The notes under the pieces: generated by a model
Seen by the model: the letters and a program-made list of their open reading frames with translations, nothing else
The model's database searches: none
Told to the model about the DNA's origin: nothing
Assembly (NCBI GenBank): GCA_949592205.1
Contig: CATIUR010000001.1
Coordinates: 337,533,250-337,597,249 of the forward strand
Origin: Helichrysum umbraculigerum
Lineage: Eukaryota; Streptophyta; Magnoliopsida; Asterales; Asteraceae
Reading direction: 5' to 3'
DNA: 64,000 nt
In this document: positions 1 through 11,515 of the stretch, in pieces
Numbering within the stretch: position 1 is the first letter of the stretch
Layout of the letters: the number at the start of each line of letters is the position of its first letter
Program-made: the position numbers and the translations under genes

Positions 1-131
1 ATATATATACATCTTAATTGAGATTTAGGGTTAAGATTTCACAATTGTAAACAGTCGGTTTGGAGCTATTTTCTGATTAATCAAAGTGTGGTTTGATTCA
101 TTGTTTGCAATTACATTTTTCTATTCTTTAA
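1..131 (+). repeat. 3' end of the 5' LTR of the Ale-like copia element
   Basis: This stretch matches 27269-27396, the end of the element's 3' LTR, with about five differences by eye. Both copies end in ATTCTTTAA. The start of the LTR lies outside the window. Immediately downstream, where a primer-binding site is expected, only ATTGG is seen before the sequence switches to inverted coding DNA. Confidence 0.8.
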
Positions 132-927
132 TTGGGGAAGTTTCTTTGATCTCGTGGGCCTTTGGTCTTGACCATTGTTCAGGTTATTGTTGACAGGACT
201 TAATTGTTCGTTTTCTTGTACTTCCGCTCCATCTTCAGTCTCGTGATCCATTTCAACCGGTTCAATTGGTTCGTTGTTTACATCGTTTCCTTGGTTGTTA
301 TTTGTCTCGTCTTCCGGATAATCCCATGGCACTATGAATGAACCCGGTTCTTCATTGTCGGTCATTGCTTCTTTAAGCCAGTCCCACCCTTTGGTTTCAT
401 CAAAAATAACGTCTCTACGTACGATTATTTTTTGCGTTGTCGGATCAAAAAGTCGATAGGCTTTTGTACCCGATTCAGAACCAAGATGTACTAGTGGTCT
501 TGATCTTGCATCCAACTTCTTAAGATTTATCGGTTCAACTTTTGCATATGCTAGACACCCAAAAATACGAACATTCTCTAAATTCGGTTTTCTTTTATAC
601 AACTTCTCGTAAGGAGTTGTATAACCAAGTACTCGTGTGTAAACCCGGTTGATTAAGTTGGCAGAGTGTTTTACCGCTTCTCCCCATAAATAATTTGGAA
701 CATGCATCGCCTTCATAATGCTTCGTGTCATGTCCATCAGTGTTCGGTTTCTTCGTTCCACAATTCCGTTTTGTTGCGGTGAATATGGGGCGGTTAGGTG
801 GCGTTTGACTCCATTTTGTTCACAAAAAGAATTAAAATCGAGAGAAGTAAACTCTACTCCACGATCACTTCTAAACACTTTCAAAGAATTTCCAATTTCA
901 TTCTCCGCCAAAGCTTTGAACCTTTTG
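132..927 (-). pseudogene. Inverted copia integrase C-terminal fragment (Ale-like)
   Basis: On the minus strand this encodes the second half of a copia integrase and the linker towards reverse transcriptase. Visible are the RSDRGVEF segment with the second catalytic Asp, the PYSPQQNG motif, and GIVERRNR with the catalytic Glu. These are followed by the GCLAYAKV region typical of the copia integrase C terminus and an acidic Asn/Glu-rich linker ending near KKLP. The first catalytic Asp, the zinc-binding domain, protease and gag are absent. The fragment points opposite to the rest of the element and its linker is repeated in forward orientation at about 927-1023. The open frame runs on to 977 only because of that inverted copy. 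It is a dead fragment. Confidence 0.85.
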
Positions 928-1023
928 AAATGGATCACGAGACTGAATATGGAGCGGAAGTACAAGAAAACGAACAATTAAGTCATGTCAACAATAACCT
1001 GAACAATGTCCAAAACCAAAGGC
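927..1023 (+). repeat. Forward copy of the copia pol linker, inverted-repeat partner of about 150-250
   Basis: The forward strand encodes MDHETEYGAEVQENEQL, nearly identical to the minus-strand linker at about 150-250 (DHETEDGAEVQENEQL). The frame runs up to the CCCAC target site and continues after the Athila insertion at 15441. The two copies form inverted repeats of about 100 bp separated by about 680 bp. Confidence 0.8.
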
Positions 1024-1027
1024 CCAC

Positions 1028-2689
1028 TGATATCGCTCATTTTGTACATGTCTATCTTTAGCGATATCATTGTTTTTGCATTCGTTTTAAGTGGACTTTA
1101 TGAACTTTTGGTACTTAATTAACTTAAATTGATTTCTAGGTGTCAATATTGAAGAATCAAAGTTTGGATTACATTTGGGTGTAGATTCGAGCAAAGTATG
1201 AAAAGTGTTGAAGTCTTAGGCTCGAAAGGCTGATCTGCTGAAAACTGGGTAGAAACCGCCGGCTCGATTGAAGTAGCCGCCGGGTTATGCTTTTGTTTAG
1301 AAGCCGCCGACTTGATTGCTAAAGCCGCCGGATCGTTTGAATTTGAAGAAGCCGCCGGCTGGTCACCCTAAGCAGCCGGCTACTTTGGGCGGCAGACCAG
1401 TTTTGTGCTAGAAAAGCACTTTTTGCTTTTGGATCTCACCAACTTTTTCTTATCATTTTTCACACACGAAAACCAGCTCAAAAATGGCGATTTTGAGGGC
1501 TTGAAAGATTTCTTTCACATTTTTGAAGATTTCCTTTCATATAACTTCACTCGGTTACAAACAATCATCATCCCGACATTGTAATCACTCGGTTTGCATT
1601 TTTGTTCGAATATAATCATGTTTCCTTTGATATCTTTGATGATTTGTGTGTATGATGATGCTAGTATGATTGTTAGCTAGATTTTGGTGTACTTGCTTGG
1701 ATGAACTAGTTAGTGACTAGGGGTGTTATCTTTTGTTGTGAGTTTTGTGCTTCGAGTTTAAGATTCATCCATGGATTTGTATGTAACTAGTTAGATTAGT
1801 TGAAGCTTGTGGGTATTTTGGCTAAGCAATTATAGCGAACGTTTGTTGCTTATTAAAAATACTTGTCATTTGTATGAAATGTATGAATGAATCTATTTTT
1901 GCGAATGTGGAGATTGTTACAAGTAAAACTAGTTAACTAGCATGATATGAGTTAGCGAATTTGGCGAATGTTTTTCGTATAGATGAATCATAAACTCTTC
2001 TAACTTGAACTTGTGTTTAATCAATTACTTGTGTGTTTGAGCTTAATGTCAATGAATTAACTTGTTTGGTGATTTGCTAATAGATATAGCGAACGTTTTC
2101 TATCTAGTAAATTATTATTGATTATTTGTCTATAAATGGTTAAACTTAATTGAGGATGTAGTTTTGGAATAGGTTAAACAAGTTAAGCTCAAATGTGCAA
2201 GTGGGTAGCTATGGCGAACGTCCGTTACTTGATTAAATCATTTGTTTGTGAGTTGAAGTTTGACTTTAGGTGATGGCGAACGTTAAGCCTAAGTTTGATT
2301 GAAATTCACTTTTGCATGAAATAAACCGTTTTTAACTTCACACCCCGACATCACTAGCGACATAGTCCAAGCAAGTATTGTTTTTAATATTTGAAAGTTT
2401 CAATTCATTCAGTTTGACTCTTCAGAGTCCAATTGCCTAGTTTAACTTAAAATTGTAGTTTTAAGCATCGTGACAATTCGGTCACACCAAACCAAACTTT
2501 TATTTTCATTTCTTAAATTGCTCACACTTATCTTGATTATCTAAACTTAAGTTCCCTGCGTTCGAACCCGAACTTACCAAACTATACTACTACTCGACAG
2601 GGTCCACTGCCCGGTTGTGTTTTGGTCTAGCTCGGTACTTTCTTGGTTACTTTTCAACGATAAATTTTATAACTAGATTTAACACATCA
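1028..2689 (+). repeat. 5' LTR of the Athila element
   Basis: It begins TGATATCGCTCA and ends TTAACACATCA, and is paired with 13779-15440 at the same length. It contains a GC-box array (1251-1395) and a T-rich region with repeated GCGAACG words (for example near 1836, 2092, 2215 and 2278). Confidence 0.95.
1251..1395 (+). promoter_or_regulatory. Array of GCC boxes (AGCCGCC) in the Athila 5' LTR
   Basis: Three degenerate 48-bp units each carry two GCCGCCGG boxes, alternately 13 and 19 bases apart, while the spacers between boxes differ in sequence. AGCCGCC is the core bound by plant ERF/AP2 factors (established knowledge). Four boxes are intact here and two have point changes. The matching array in the 3' LTR is at 14002-14146. 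A regulatory role is inferred. Confidence 0.6.
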
Positions 2690-2695
2690 AGTTTT

Positions 2696-2713
2696 TGGCG
2701 CCTCTGCCGGGGA
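2696..2713 (+). other. Primer-binding site of the Athila element
   Basis: The sequence TGGCGCCTCTGCCGGGGA lies six bases after the LTR end. It matches the tRNA-Asp-type primer site usual in Athila and Tat elements. Confidence 0.85.
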
Positions 2714-2861
2714 ACTTAGTGTTTATTTGAAGTTGATTTAAATGTGTTTAATTGATCCTTTCTTGGAACTTAATTCTCGGAAAGTTATATATTTTTTTGT
2801 ATTGCGCCGGTGCGTTTGACGGTTTTATCTTTTGTGCTCTTATAGGTTGATTTGGTAGTGG

Positions 2862-4955
2862 ATGAACACAAGGAGTTCGGGTAAAGAACTTCTTAGTCCT
2901 TTGTCCAATCCGGAGATAACCACAAGGAGCAAACGGAGGGGGAAACCAAAGAAACACCCTACGGATTCAACAAGTAGTCAAACGGAAACCGAATCATCTT
3001 CGGGTAACGAAATTGTAGAAGAGACTTTTGAGGACGAACTAGTATCACCCGAAGAAAATCCGGTAACACCTTCTCTATAAGAAGAAGAAATGGCGGATGA
3101 GGATAATACTCCAATATTCTCACGGGAAAGAACCGTGGCGCCTACACCGGGGTCGGCAATTCGGGTTCAAGATATTGAGAATGACAACTTTTCTTTGAAG
3201 GGGCATCATATGCAACTAATAAGAGATACACAATTTGACGGAAGGGTGCGGGCCGATCCGCACAAACATATTGCTAGTTTTCTTGAGATTGGAGGTTATT
3301 TCAAGTATGGGCCAAATATGGATGAGGCGATTCGACTAAGGACTTTCCCTATGTCTTTATGTGGTGAGGCCAAGATTTGGTACCAAGAGTTGGAGCCAAA
3401 CACTATTAGAACATGGGATGAGATGAGAGAAGCATTTGTTAGGCGGTATTATCCTCTGGCATTAGCCCAAAGGTTGTTGAACGAGATTAGAGCCTTCAAA
3501 CAACAAGAAGGCAAAACTTTGGTAGAAGCTTGGTCTAGGTTGAAGGAAATGTTGAGAAATTCTCATGGGCATGGGCTATCGAAGGCGGAGATTATCACAT
3601 TATTTTTCAATGGGCTTGGTATTGATTCGGCTAATGTTCTTGATGCCTCCGGAGGAGGCTTGTTTCTTTACAAGACACCGAATGAAGCTTGGAAGGTGTT
3701 AGAGGATAAAGTCACCCAAAGTTTGAATTGGGCCAAGGACAAAGGAGGAAAGACGGTAAGAAGGCATGTTGCATTTGCGGAGGGTAGTAGCGTAAGTGGA
3801 AGCTCTAGTGACTTGGAAATGATGAAGGAAATCAAGGCTTTATCTTCTAAGTTTGATGCACAATTCAAGACAATCAAAGGAGAAATCAAAGAGCTTCGGG
3901 ATGGTTGCGGTAATTGTGGTGGTAACCATGCCACGGCAAATTGTGCACAAGATGATTTGCCTATGGTTGGAGATGAGGAAGATGTAAATTTTCTTCAACA
4001 AGGGAACTATCAAAGTGGAAATTACCAACGGGGTGGTTACCAAAATAGGAACTCGGGAGGTTATCAAGGAGGAAGCTACAACCAAAACAACCGATTTTCT
4101 AGACCTAACCAAGGTTACAACCAATCCCAAAACCAAAATTACCATCAAAACCAAAACCAACACCAAAGTTCTTCAAGAGACAACAATCCACCACCGGTTC
4201 AAAAACAAGAACCAACCTTGACGCCTATGGAACAAATGATGAAGGAGTTCATGGCGAAACAAGACACCGCCACCGAAAGAATGAAAGCTCAAATGACAAA
4301 TATTCGGTTGAGTATGGAACAAGGGCAAAAGAATCAACAAGCTTCAATCCAAGACTTGGAGCGAAAAATGGAAAGGTTGTCCGAGGGGCAAAGTAGTAGG
4401 CCAACCGGTGGCTTACCAAGCAATACCCAACAAAACCCGAGGCAACCATCTACTTCTAGTGGAGGATCCAAACCATACCAACCACCACCCGCAAGAAACG
4501 AGCATGTTAATGCTATCATCACACGGAGCGGGAAAGAACTTCCACCGCCTCAAGCAAAGGACAAAAATGTTTCTAACTCTTTTGTGCAGGAAATTGAGGA
4601 GGAAGAAGTTGAAGAGCAAGTTGATGCTACCCCACCAACGGTTACACCGGTGTCGCCTACACCGGTTGTCAAAGCTTACAAGCCGAAGAACCCTTATCCT
4701 CAAAGGCTAAGGAAAGAAAAGATTGCGGCTCAATACGGGAAATTTGTGGATATGATCAAGGCCATTAGAATCAATGTGCCTTTCGTTGATGTATTAGCCG
4801 GGATGCCGAACTATGCCAAATTCATCAAGGATTTGGTGAGCAACAAAGACAAGCTTTCAGAGGTATCGGCTATGTTTTTGAATGAAGAATGCTCGGCACT
4901 TGTTCAAAACCAAATCCCACCAAAGCTTGGTGACCCGGGAAGTTTCATTATTTAG
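2862..4955 (+). pseudogene. Athila gag polyprotein region
   Basis: The capsid/nucleocapsid protein packages element RNA. A 72-residue open stretch (2862-3080) starting MNTRSSGKELL ends in TAA, and the same frame resumes at 3090 for 621 residues, so I read this as one gag with an in-frame stop. The retrotransposon gag domain covers roughly residues 30-210 of the long part, including the segment RTWDEMREAFVRRYYP. A CGNCGGNHATANC zinc knuckle follows near residue 275 in the CX2CX3HX4C form common in Athila. Then come a Gln/Asn-rich region (about 300-380), a predicted coiled segment and a Pro-rich stretch. The frame ends in TAG at 4953-4955 just before protease. The start at 3090 would also allow a shorter functional protein. 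Confidence 0.85.
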
Positions 4956-5969
4956 TGTAAATTGGGTAAAATCATTACTTGTGATGCACTTACGGACCTA
5001 GGTGCTAGTATAAATTTAATGCCATATTCTCTTTATGCTAAATTGGCCCTAGGATCCTTGACCCCCACCCGCATGAGCATTAGATTGGCCGATAGATCGT
5101 TCCAATATCCCGTTGGGATTGCGTAAAACATGTTGATTGAAGTTGGCCAATTCACCTTCCCGGTAGATTTTGTTATTTTAGAAATGGAGGAGGATAGTAA
5201 GGTACCATTGATTCTAGGAAGGCCATTTTTACATACCACGGATGCTATCATCCAAGTCAAAAATAAGCAATTGACCCTAGGCGTAGGACAAGAAAGGATT
5301 GCTTTCACGGTCGATAAGGCCATGAAGCATCCTTATTCCACTGACGATTCTTGTTTTAGAATTGATGTTATAGATGATGCGGTTGATGAAGAATTGCAAG
5401 GCTTGCTTGGCTTGGAATCGGAACTTGTTGACCTTTTGGAGTCAAACGAAGGAGGAATAACCGAGGAAGAATTGGTCATGAGCATGGAAGAGACCAATGA
5501 TGAAGATGAGCAAATTGATGATGATAGCTATGAAGCCTTTAAAGGCGAGGACTACATGAGGATAAAAACTTCATTGGAGGATCCACCAAAGGATTTGGAA
5601 ATGAAGCCTCTACCGAGCCATTTGGAATATGCTTACCTTCATGAGGAAAATCTTCTACCCGTAATCATTTCCTCTTTTCTTTTAAATGATGAAAAAGTAA
5701 AATTGTTAAATGTACTTGGAGCTCACAAAAGAGCATTTGCTTGGCGTACATCCGACATTCCGGGAATAAGTCCATCATTTTGCAAACATAAAATCAATTT
5801 TCTTGATGATGTGAAACCCGTTGTCCAAAGACAACGGAGACTTAACCCGAACATGGAGGATGTAGTCAAGAAAGAAGTAATTAAGCTTCTTGATGCGGGT
5901 ATCATTTACCCCATCTCGGATAGCTCTTGGGTAAGCCCGGTACATTGTGTGCCGAAAAAGGGGGTATGA
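4956..5969 (+). pseudogene. Athila pol, protease and start of reverse transcriptase
   Basis: This continues the gag frame after the TAG at 4953-4955. The aspartic protease shows the active-site segment LTDLGASINLMP at about 4990-5030 and the second motif VPLILGRPFL near 5205. A TAA at 5124-5126 interrupts it. An acidic linker follows, then the reverse transcriptase N terminus with the segment AGIIYPISDSSWVSPV near 5895-5940. The frame ends at a TGA (5967-5969) in a G tract at about 5959-5964. The next frame continues the same protein, which indicates loss of one base there. The protein would cleave the polyprotein and begin cDNA synthesis, but the lesions make it non-functional as read. Confidence 0.85.
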
Positions 5970-6834
5970 CGGTTGTGGAAAATGACAAAAATGAGATGAT
6001 ACCCACTAGAACCGTGACCGGGTGGAGAGTTTGTATTGACTATAGGAAATTGAATGACGCCACAAGAAAGACCACTTTCCCTTGCCCTTTATCGACTAAA
6101 TGCTTGAAAGACTTGCGGGTAATGAATTTTATTGTTTTCTTGATGGGTTTTCGGGATACTTCCAAATCCCTATAAACCCCAAAGATCAAGAAAAGACCAC
6201 GTTCACATGCCCCTTTGGAACCTATGCTTACCGGCGAATGCCTTTCGGGCTATGCAATGCCCCGGCCACCTTTCAAAGGTGCATGATCGCCATTTTTCAC
6301 GACATGGTTGAGACCTCCATGGAAGTCTTCATGGATGACATTTCCGTTTTTGGAAACTCGTTTGAATCATGTTTGTCCAACTTGGACAAAATGCTTGAGA
6401 GGTGTAAGAAAGCCCACTTAGTCTTAAATTGGGAAAAATGCCATTTTATGGTAAAAGAGGGTATTGTGTTGGGGCACAAGGTTTCGGGTCTAGGAATTGA
6501 GGTTGACCGGGCCAAAATAGATGTCATTGCCAAATTACCACCACCGACTAATGTGAAAGGCATTAGAAGTTTCTTAGGTCATGCCGGTTTCTACCGTAGA
6601 TTCATTAAGGATTTTTCCAAAATCACAAGGCCTTTGACCAAACTTCTTGAAAAAGAAGCTCCCTTCGTCTTTGATATTGCTTGTTTGTGTGCTTTTGATG
6701 TTTTGAAGAACCAATTGACCAAGGAACCCATTATAGTATCTCCCGATTGGTCCAAACCATTCGAGCTCATGTGTGATGCTAGCGACTTTGCCTTAGGAGC
6801 CGTCCTAGGACAAAGAGTTGAAAACCATTTTTAA
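5927..6834 (+). pseudogene. Athila reverse transcriptase core
   Basis: Two frames together make the reverse transcriptase. The first (5927-6175) has the VCIDYRKLNDATRK motif. The second (6100-6834) holds LDGFSGYFQIPI with the first catalytic Asp, the substrate-binding FGLCNAPATFQRCM, and the catalytic motif FMDDISVF (the usual YxDD with Phe in place of Tyr). It continues with the thumb/connection region GFYRRFIKDFSKI. A frameshift near 6100 separates them. The second frame stops at about 6832, where the RNase H frame takes over. Comparison with intact Athila pol would place each indel exactly. Confidence 0.85.
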
Positions 6835-8515
6835 ACCAATTTACTTTGCTAGCAAAACCTTGAATGGGGCCCAACAAAACTACACAACCACCGAAAAAGA
6901 ATTACTTGCCGTGGTATTTGCCTTTGACAAATTTAGGCAATACCTTGTTCTTTCAAAGACTATCGTTTTCACCGACCACTCGGCTCTTAAGTATCTATTT
7001 GCAAAACAAGATGCTAAGCCCCGTCTCATTCGTTGGATTCTTCTCTTGCAAGAATTCGACATTGAGATTAAGGATAAAAGAGGAGCAGAGAACCTTGCCG
7101 CCGATCACTTGTCGAGATTGGAAAATCCGAATCTTGACAAGCAAGGCGATACTAACATTGATGATTCCTTTCCCGAGGAATTTCTTTTGCGGGTAGGTGA
7201 TGAAAAGGAAAAGGAGGATGAGGCACCATTATATGCCAACTTGGCAAACTATTTAGTTGGTGGAGTTTTAAGGAAGGGCATGAGTCACCAAGAGAAAAGC
7301 AAATTTTTCTCAAATTTGAAGAACTATTTTTGGGAGGAGCCTCACTTGTTCCGCGTTTGTGCGGATGGTATGATAAGAAGATGCGTCTCGGGTGGAGAGA
7401 CAAGAGAGATTTTGGATGCATGCCATCATGCACCAACCGGAGGTCACTATGGTCCATCGGTCACCGCTAAGAAAGTATTTGATGCGGGATTCTATTGGCC
7501 GACAATTTTCAAGGAGGCAAATACTCTATGACAAACTTGCGATGCTTGTCAAAGAACCGGAAACATCTCCAAAAGAGATGAAATGCCTCAAACGAGCATC
7601 CAAGTTTGTGAGGTTTTTGACATTTGGGGTATTGATTTTATGGGTCCATTCCCGCCTTCTTTCAAGAACGAATATATTTTGGTGGCGGTTGACTACGTGT
7701 CCAAATGGGCGAAAGCTAAAGCTTTACCAAAGAATGATGCTAGAGTTGTGATCGACTTCTTAAAAAGCTTGTTTTGCCGATTTGGGATGCCCAAGGCCTT
7801 GATAAGTGATAGGGGAAGCCATTTTGCTAAACAACAATTGGAGAAAGTTCTCAAGCGATATGGAGTAAATCACCGATTTTCAACTTCTTACCACCCTCAA
7901 ACAAGTGGTCAAGTTGAAAACACCAACCGGGCTTTGAAGAGAATTCTTGAGAAGACGGTAAAAGATAACCGGGCGATATGGGCAAAGAAATTGGAAGATG
8001 CATTGTGGGCGTTTCGAACCGCTTACAAAACACCCATTGGCACAACACCATACCGGTTGCTCTATGGCAAAACTTATCATTTACCACTTGAAGTTGAACA
8101 CAAGGCGTATTGGGCGCTCAAGAATTGCAACATGTATTTGGTTGAGGCGGGTGAAAAGAGAATGTTGCAACTCCATGAGTTGGATGAGCTTCGGTTGCAA
8201 GCTTACAAAAACTCCCGTTTATACAAAGAGAGGACCAAAGTGTTACATGACCGGAAGTTGAAAACGAGAAAGGAATTCAAGGCCGGTGACAAAGTTCTTT
8301 TGTTCCAATCTCGCTTCAAATTAAAGCAACCTAAGTTCAAGCCTAGGTGGACCGGTCCGTATTTGGTGAAGCATGGTTACCCATCCGGATACGTGGAACT
8401 TTTCGGGTCGGATGGTGGAACTTTCATTGTGAATGGGCATCGGTTGAAAATTTACCATGAGGAAGATGTTGTTAGCGAGTGGGAGGAGCTCGCAACTTAC
8501 CCCACGGACAAATGA
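6818..8515 (+). pseudogene. Athila RNase H and integrase
   Basis: The RNase H part begins IYFASKTLNGAQQNYTTTEKE with the catalytic Glu, followed by the segment FTDHSALKYLF with the third acidic residue. The integrase starts with an HH..CC zinc-binding region near 7410-7560, interrupted by TGA at 7529-7531 (probably a CGA to TGA change). It continues open from 7532 to the stop at 8513-8515. The core has GIDFMGPF, ISDRGSHF and QVENTNRAL, supplying the D, D and E catalytic residues. It ends in the GPY/F-type module GPYLVKHGY. No chromodomain is present, as expected for Athila. Confidence 0.88.
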
Positions 8516-9138
8516 ATTCGGGGTCAAGTCAAGCTTTCGACTCGTTAATAAACCAAGCACCAAACGGGTCAAACCCGTTCTCATATCCTTTCTAGTTATT
8601 ATTTTAGTTCTTAGTATTAGTTATCGTTATTATTAAGTTACTATTATAAATGTTGCTTATTAAAAAAAATTTTAATTAATTAATTTAGAAATCTAAAAAT
8701 CGATCGTCGAGCAGCCGGCTTGAATGAGTAGCCGGCGGGTTTTGTTGACGAGCCGCTGGGTTAAATTGGCAAGACGCCGGCTACAAGGCGTTTTTCACAA
8801 CAGAACTTTGAGCCCTTTTAAAGATTCTACGAGCCGCCGTCTTGGATCCTGGAACCGTCGGGTAAGCATCATGAGCCGGTGGGTGTAACATTTAAGCCGG
8901 CGGGTCTAAAGCAATTGCACGACCTGAATTCCTGGCAACCCGGGGCCAACCCGCGCCCAACCCGATAGAAGCCGGCGGGTCATTGATGGATCTGCAGTTT
9001 TTTAAACACGATTTCACTTTATTTTTCTCACCTACCTCCATTATTCCTCTTCTTCAATCAAACCGGTTGCTACAAACTCGAATCCACCACCTCTATTTCG
9101 AAAGTTTTCACTCTTTTCATCACTTAATTCGTGTTTCA
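8516..9138 (+). promoter_or_regulatory. Spacer between Athila pol and env-like gene with GC-rich word array
   Basis: There is no open frame here. From about 8708 to 8985 the words GCCGGCGGG, GCCGGCTTG and GAGCCGCC recur about eight times, resembling the GCC-box array in the element's own LTR. A pyrimidine-rich stretch (about 9020-9130) leads to the first env exon. It plausibly holds the promoter or leader for a separate env-like transcript; this is inference. Confidence 0.5.
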
Positions 9139-11515
9139 ATGGCACCAAAGGTATAGATTAATAACTTTTAAGCCTTTAAATTGCAAGTTTCATACCCACA
9201 TTCATGAATAAATTTGGGGGTTTTGCGATTTTAAGAATGAGGGTTTTAATCTTATTCTTTTTCATGATATTGGTGATGTTTACATGCTATATAACCTATT
9301 TGCTTCATGAATCCTTGTTTGTTTACATTATAAGTTGAATTTTTGAGATTAGGGTTTATGTGAATAGTGAATTCCGAATTTTGGGTGATGATGAATAGTT
9401 AAAGTTGTTTGATTTACATAATATCTTTGTCACATTGCATGTAATTGCTTATTTTATGCTTAGCTTCATAATTTTAAGGCCATTTTTGTGATAGGGTTCA
9501 TGTTAAATTTGAAGAAGATGATGATGAAGCATGTTTTGGTCATTCTTTTACTAGATATGATTAGTGGTTGTAAGACATTGCTTGAAAATAGTTTAAGTGT
9601 TTGTTTTTCCATGGTTCAAGTATATGTTTGACACTATGATTATTGAAAGTTAATGAAAGCCGTGATGTTGCTTAGGACAAGGTACATTGTTTGGATTATT
9701 GTGTAATTATGATTGTAAGACTAGCTTAACTAAGATGATGTTGATTAGGCATTGTTTTTAGTTTGGTTTAGTTTAATATTAGATTACATATTCTTCGTGC
9801 ATTAGATGAGTTTGTGATTAGAGGTTTGAACGTGTTGAGCATGCTTGATTATGAGTCTAGTTGAATTGCTATGCTACATTTGTTTTGGGCAGATTGTTGT
9901 TTGGGGGAAGTTATAATTTTTGACATATTATCGCTCATTTTGTATACGAGACATGTCTATGATTATGACTAACGCTAACAATTGTTTTGTGCAATATTGT
10001 GTTTCTCTTGTGATGCTTGTGCAGAATGCATCCACCTCAAGAAAGGCACGCAAAACTAACACTTCAAAATGTGCTGCGGATACTTCCACTTCTCAACTTC
10101 ACGATGAGGAAGAGGAATTGCACCAACTGGACCCAGAATGTGCAGAATCTTTGTTGATTCCTGAAGATGCTCGTAAATGGTTGCGGTTTGATCGAAGATG
10201 GGTGCTCTACAATCAGTATGCCCGGAATCTATACTATGTGATGCAGAAGGAATTTGAGTTATCAAGATATGTAGATTGGGAACCATTAGAAGCCATTGGT
10301 TTAGCAGGGCAGATTAAGGGGCTCCTTACTCAACACTATGAGTATAGGGGTCAGCTTTACCATTTTACCGAATGGGAGAAGCTATTTGACATCCGGGTAC
10401 CCGTTTTTCGGGAGTTATGCTTTGAATTCCACTCAACCCTTGGTGTTAAAAATACACCCGAGTCGGTGAATGATCGTAATTTTATGAGGTTTCGGTTGGG
10501 AGGTGAACCAAGATTTCTTTCGATGAAAGAATTGGCAGCTTGTTTAGGCATTTACACACCACGGGAACTTGCTTATGATTTCTTTGATGACTACTTATGG
10601 TCGGGAGCTTGGGTACATGAAACGCATGAGTTTATTGAAGGAGAATTCTGGGAGGAGCTGAGTACTAAAGAGTATGCACCTAGTGGAGTGTCTCATAGGG
10701 ATATGAATGATGTCCGGCTTAGGGTGATCCATCGGTTTATTGCTCACACCATTCAAAACCGACAAGAAAATACCGAGAAAATCACCCGGGCCGATATTTG
10801 GTATTTAAGACAGATTCGGGAACGGATTAACATCAACATTCCATATGGTGTTGCTGCATATTTGAAGACTTTTTCTGCAGGAATGAAGGATAAGAGCCCC
10901 ATTTGTGGTGGACATTTCATCACTTTGATTGCCCGGTCTTTTGGCATTGATTTTGGGTCCCGTTCGGGATTGACTAAGGTGGAGCTAAATCAAAAAGGTA
11001 TTGGTTATTTGATGTACAATGCCACGAGAGCAGTTGCTAAAGACAGGAAGAGGTTCACTCCCTACCCTGCAGAACCCGAGCAATCCCAACCTCCTCAATC
11101 AGGACATCAACAAGCACATGATCAGCAAGAAGAACAAGATCAACCCTCTCTTTTCACTCTTATGCAGGGCATTCAAAGAATTGAAGTGGGTAATAATGCG
11201 TTCCGGAATGATTTTAACGACTTCAGGCACGAAATGGACTACTGTATGGGAAACATTGAGTTCCGCACAGATTGGACAGCTGGGAACCTCAATTGGATAG
11301 CTGAGCAACAGGGTTATCAGACTACTTACTCCCAGCCCTTGTACCAATGGGATACACCAGAGTCCCGCCTCCACCCACCCCCTGTATACGATCATGATGT
11401 TGCATTGGAGGAAGCTCAGCGTCAGCACCAGGAAGAATATGAGAGGCAGTTGCAGCAAGAGCAGAGGTATCATGATGCTCCTTCAAGTTATCAAAGCTGG
11501 GATCCTTGGACATAG
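9139..11515 (+). CDS. Athila env-like third ORF, spliced (two exons)
   Basis: Exon 1 is the 12-base stretch 9139-9150 (MAPK). It ends at a GTATAG donor, and the intron runs 9151-10024 to a TTGTGCAG acceptor. Exon 2 is 10025-11515, in frame, for a product of about 500 residues. An unspliced frame is open from 9920, but the N-terminal residues there look intronic. The protein contains RSFGIDFGSRSGLTKVELN near the middle, a motif I associate with Athila ORF-1 proteins of Arabidopsis. It ends in a Gln-rich tail with a weak coiled region. I see no signal peptide or clear transmembrane helix, so 'env' is a positional name. Splicing of env-class transcripts is known for related plant elements. No stop interrupts the coding part, unlike pol. 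Confidence 0.75.
9151..10024 (+). other. Intron of the Athila env-like gene
   Basis: The donor is AAG|GTATAG and the acceptor TTGTGCAG|AATGC, with T-rich, AT-rich sequence between. Removal joins exon 1 to exon 2 in frame. Multiple stops occur inside in all forward frames except the tail open from 9920. Confidence 0.65.

Noticed and set aside
1251..1395. Regular short repeats with variable spacers, CRISPR-like at first sight
   Set aside because: Boxes are only 8 bp, spacers alternate 13 and 19 bases, and the context is a plant LTR without cas genes.
9920..10024. ATG at 9920 as the start of the Athila env-like protein
   Set aside because: The stretch has intron-like composition and a good acceptor follows at 10024; the MAPK exon at 9139 fits better.
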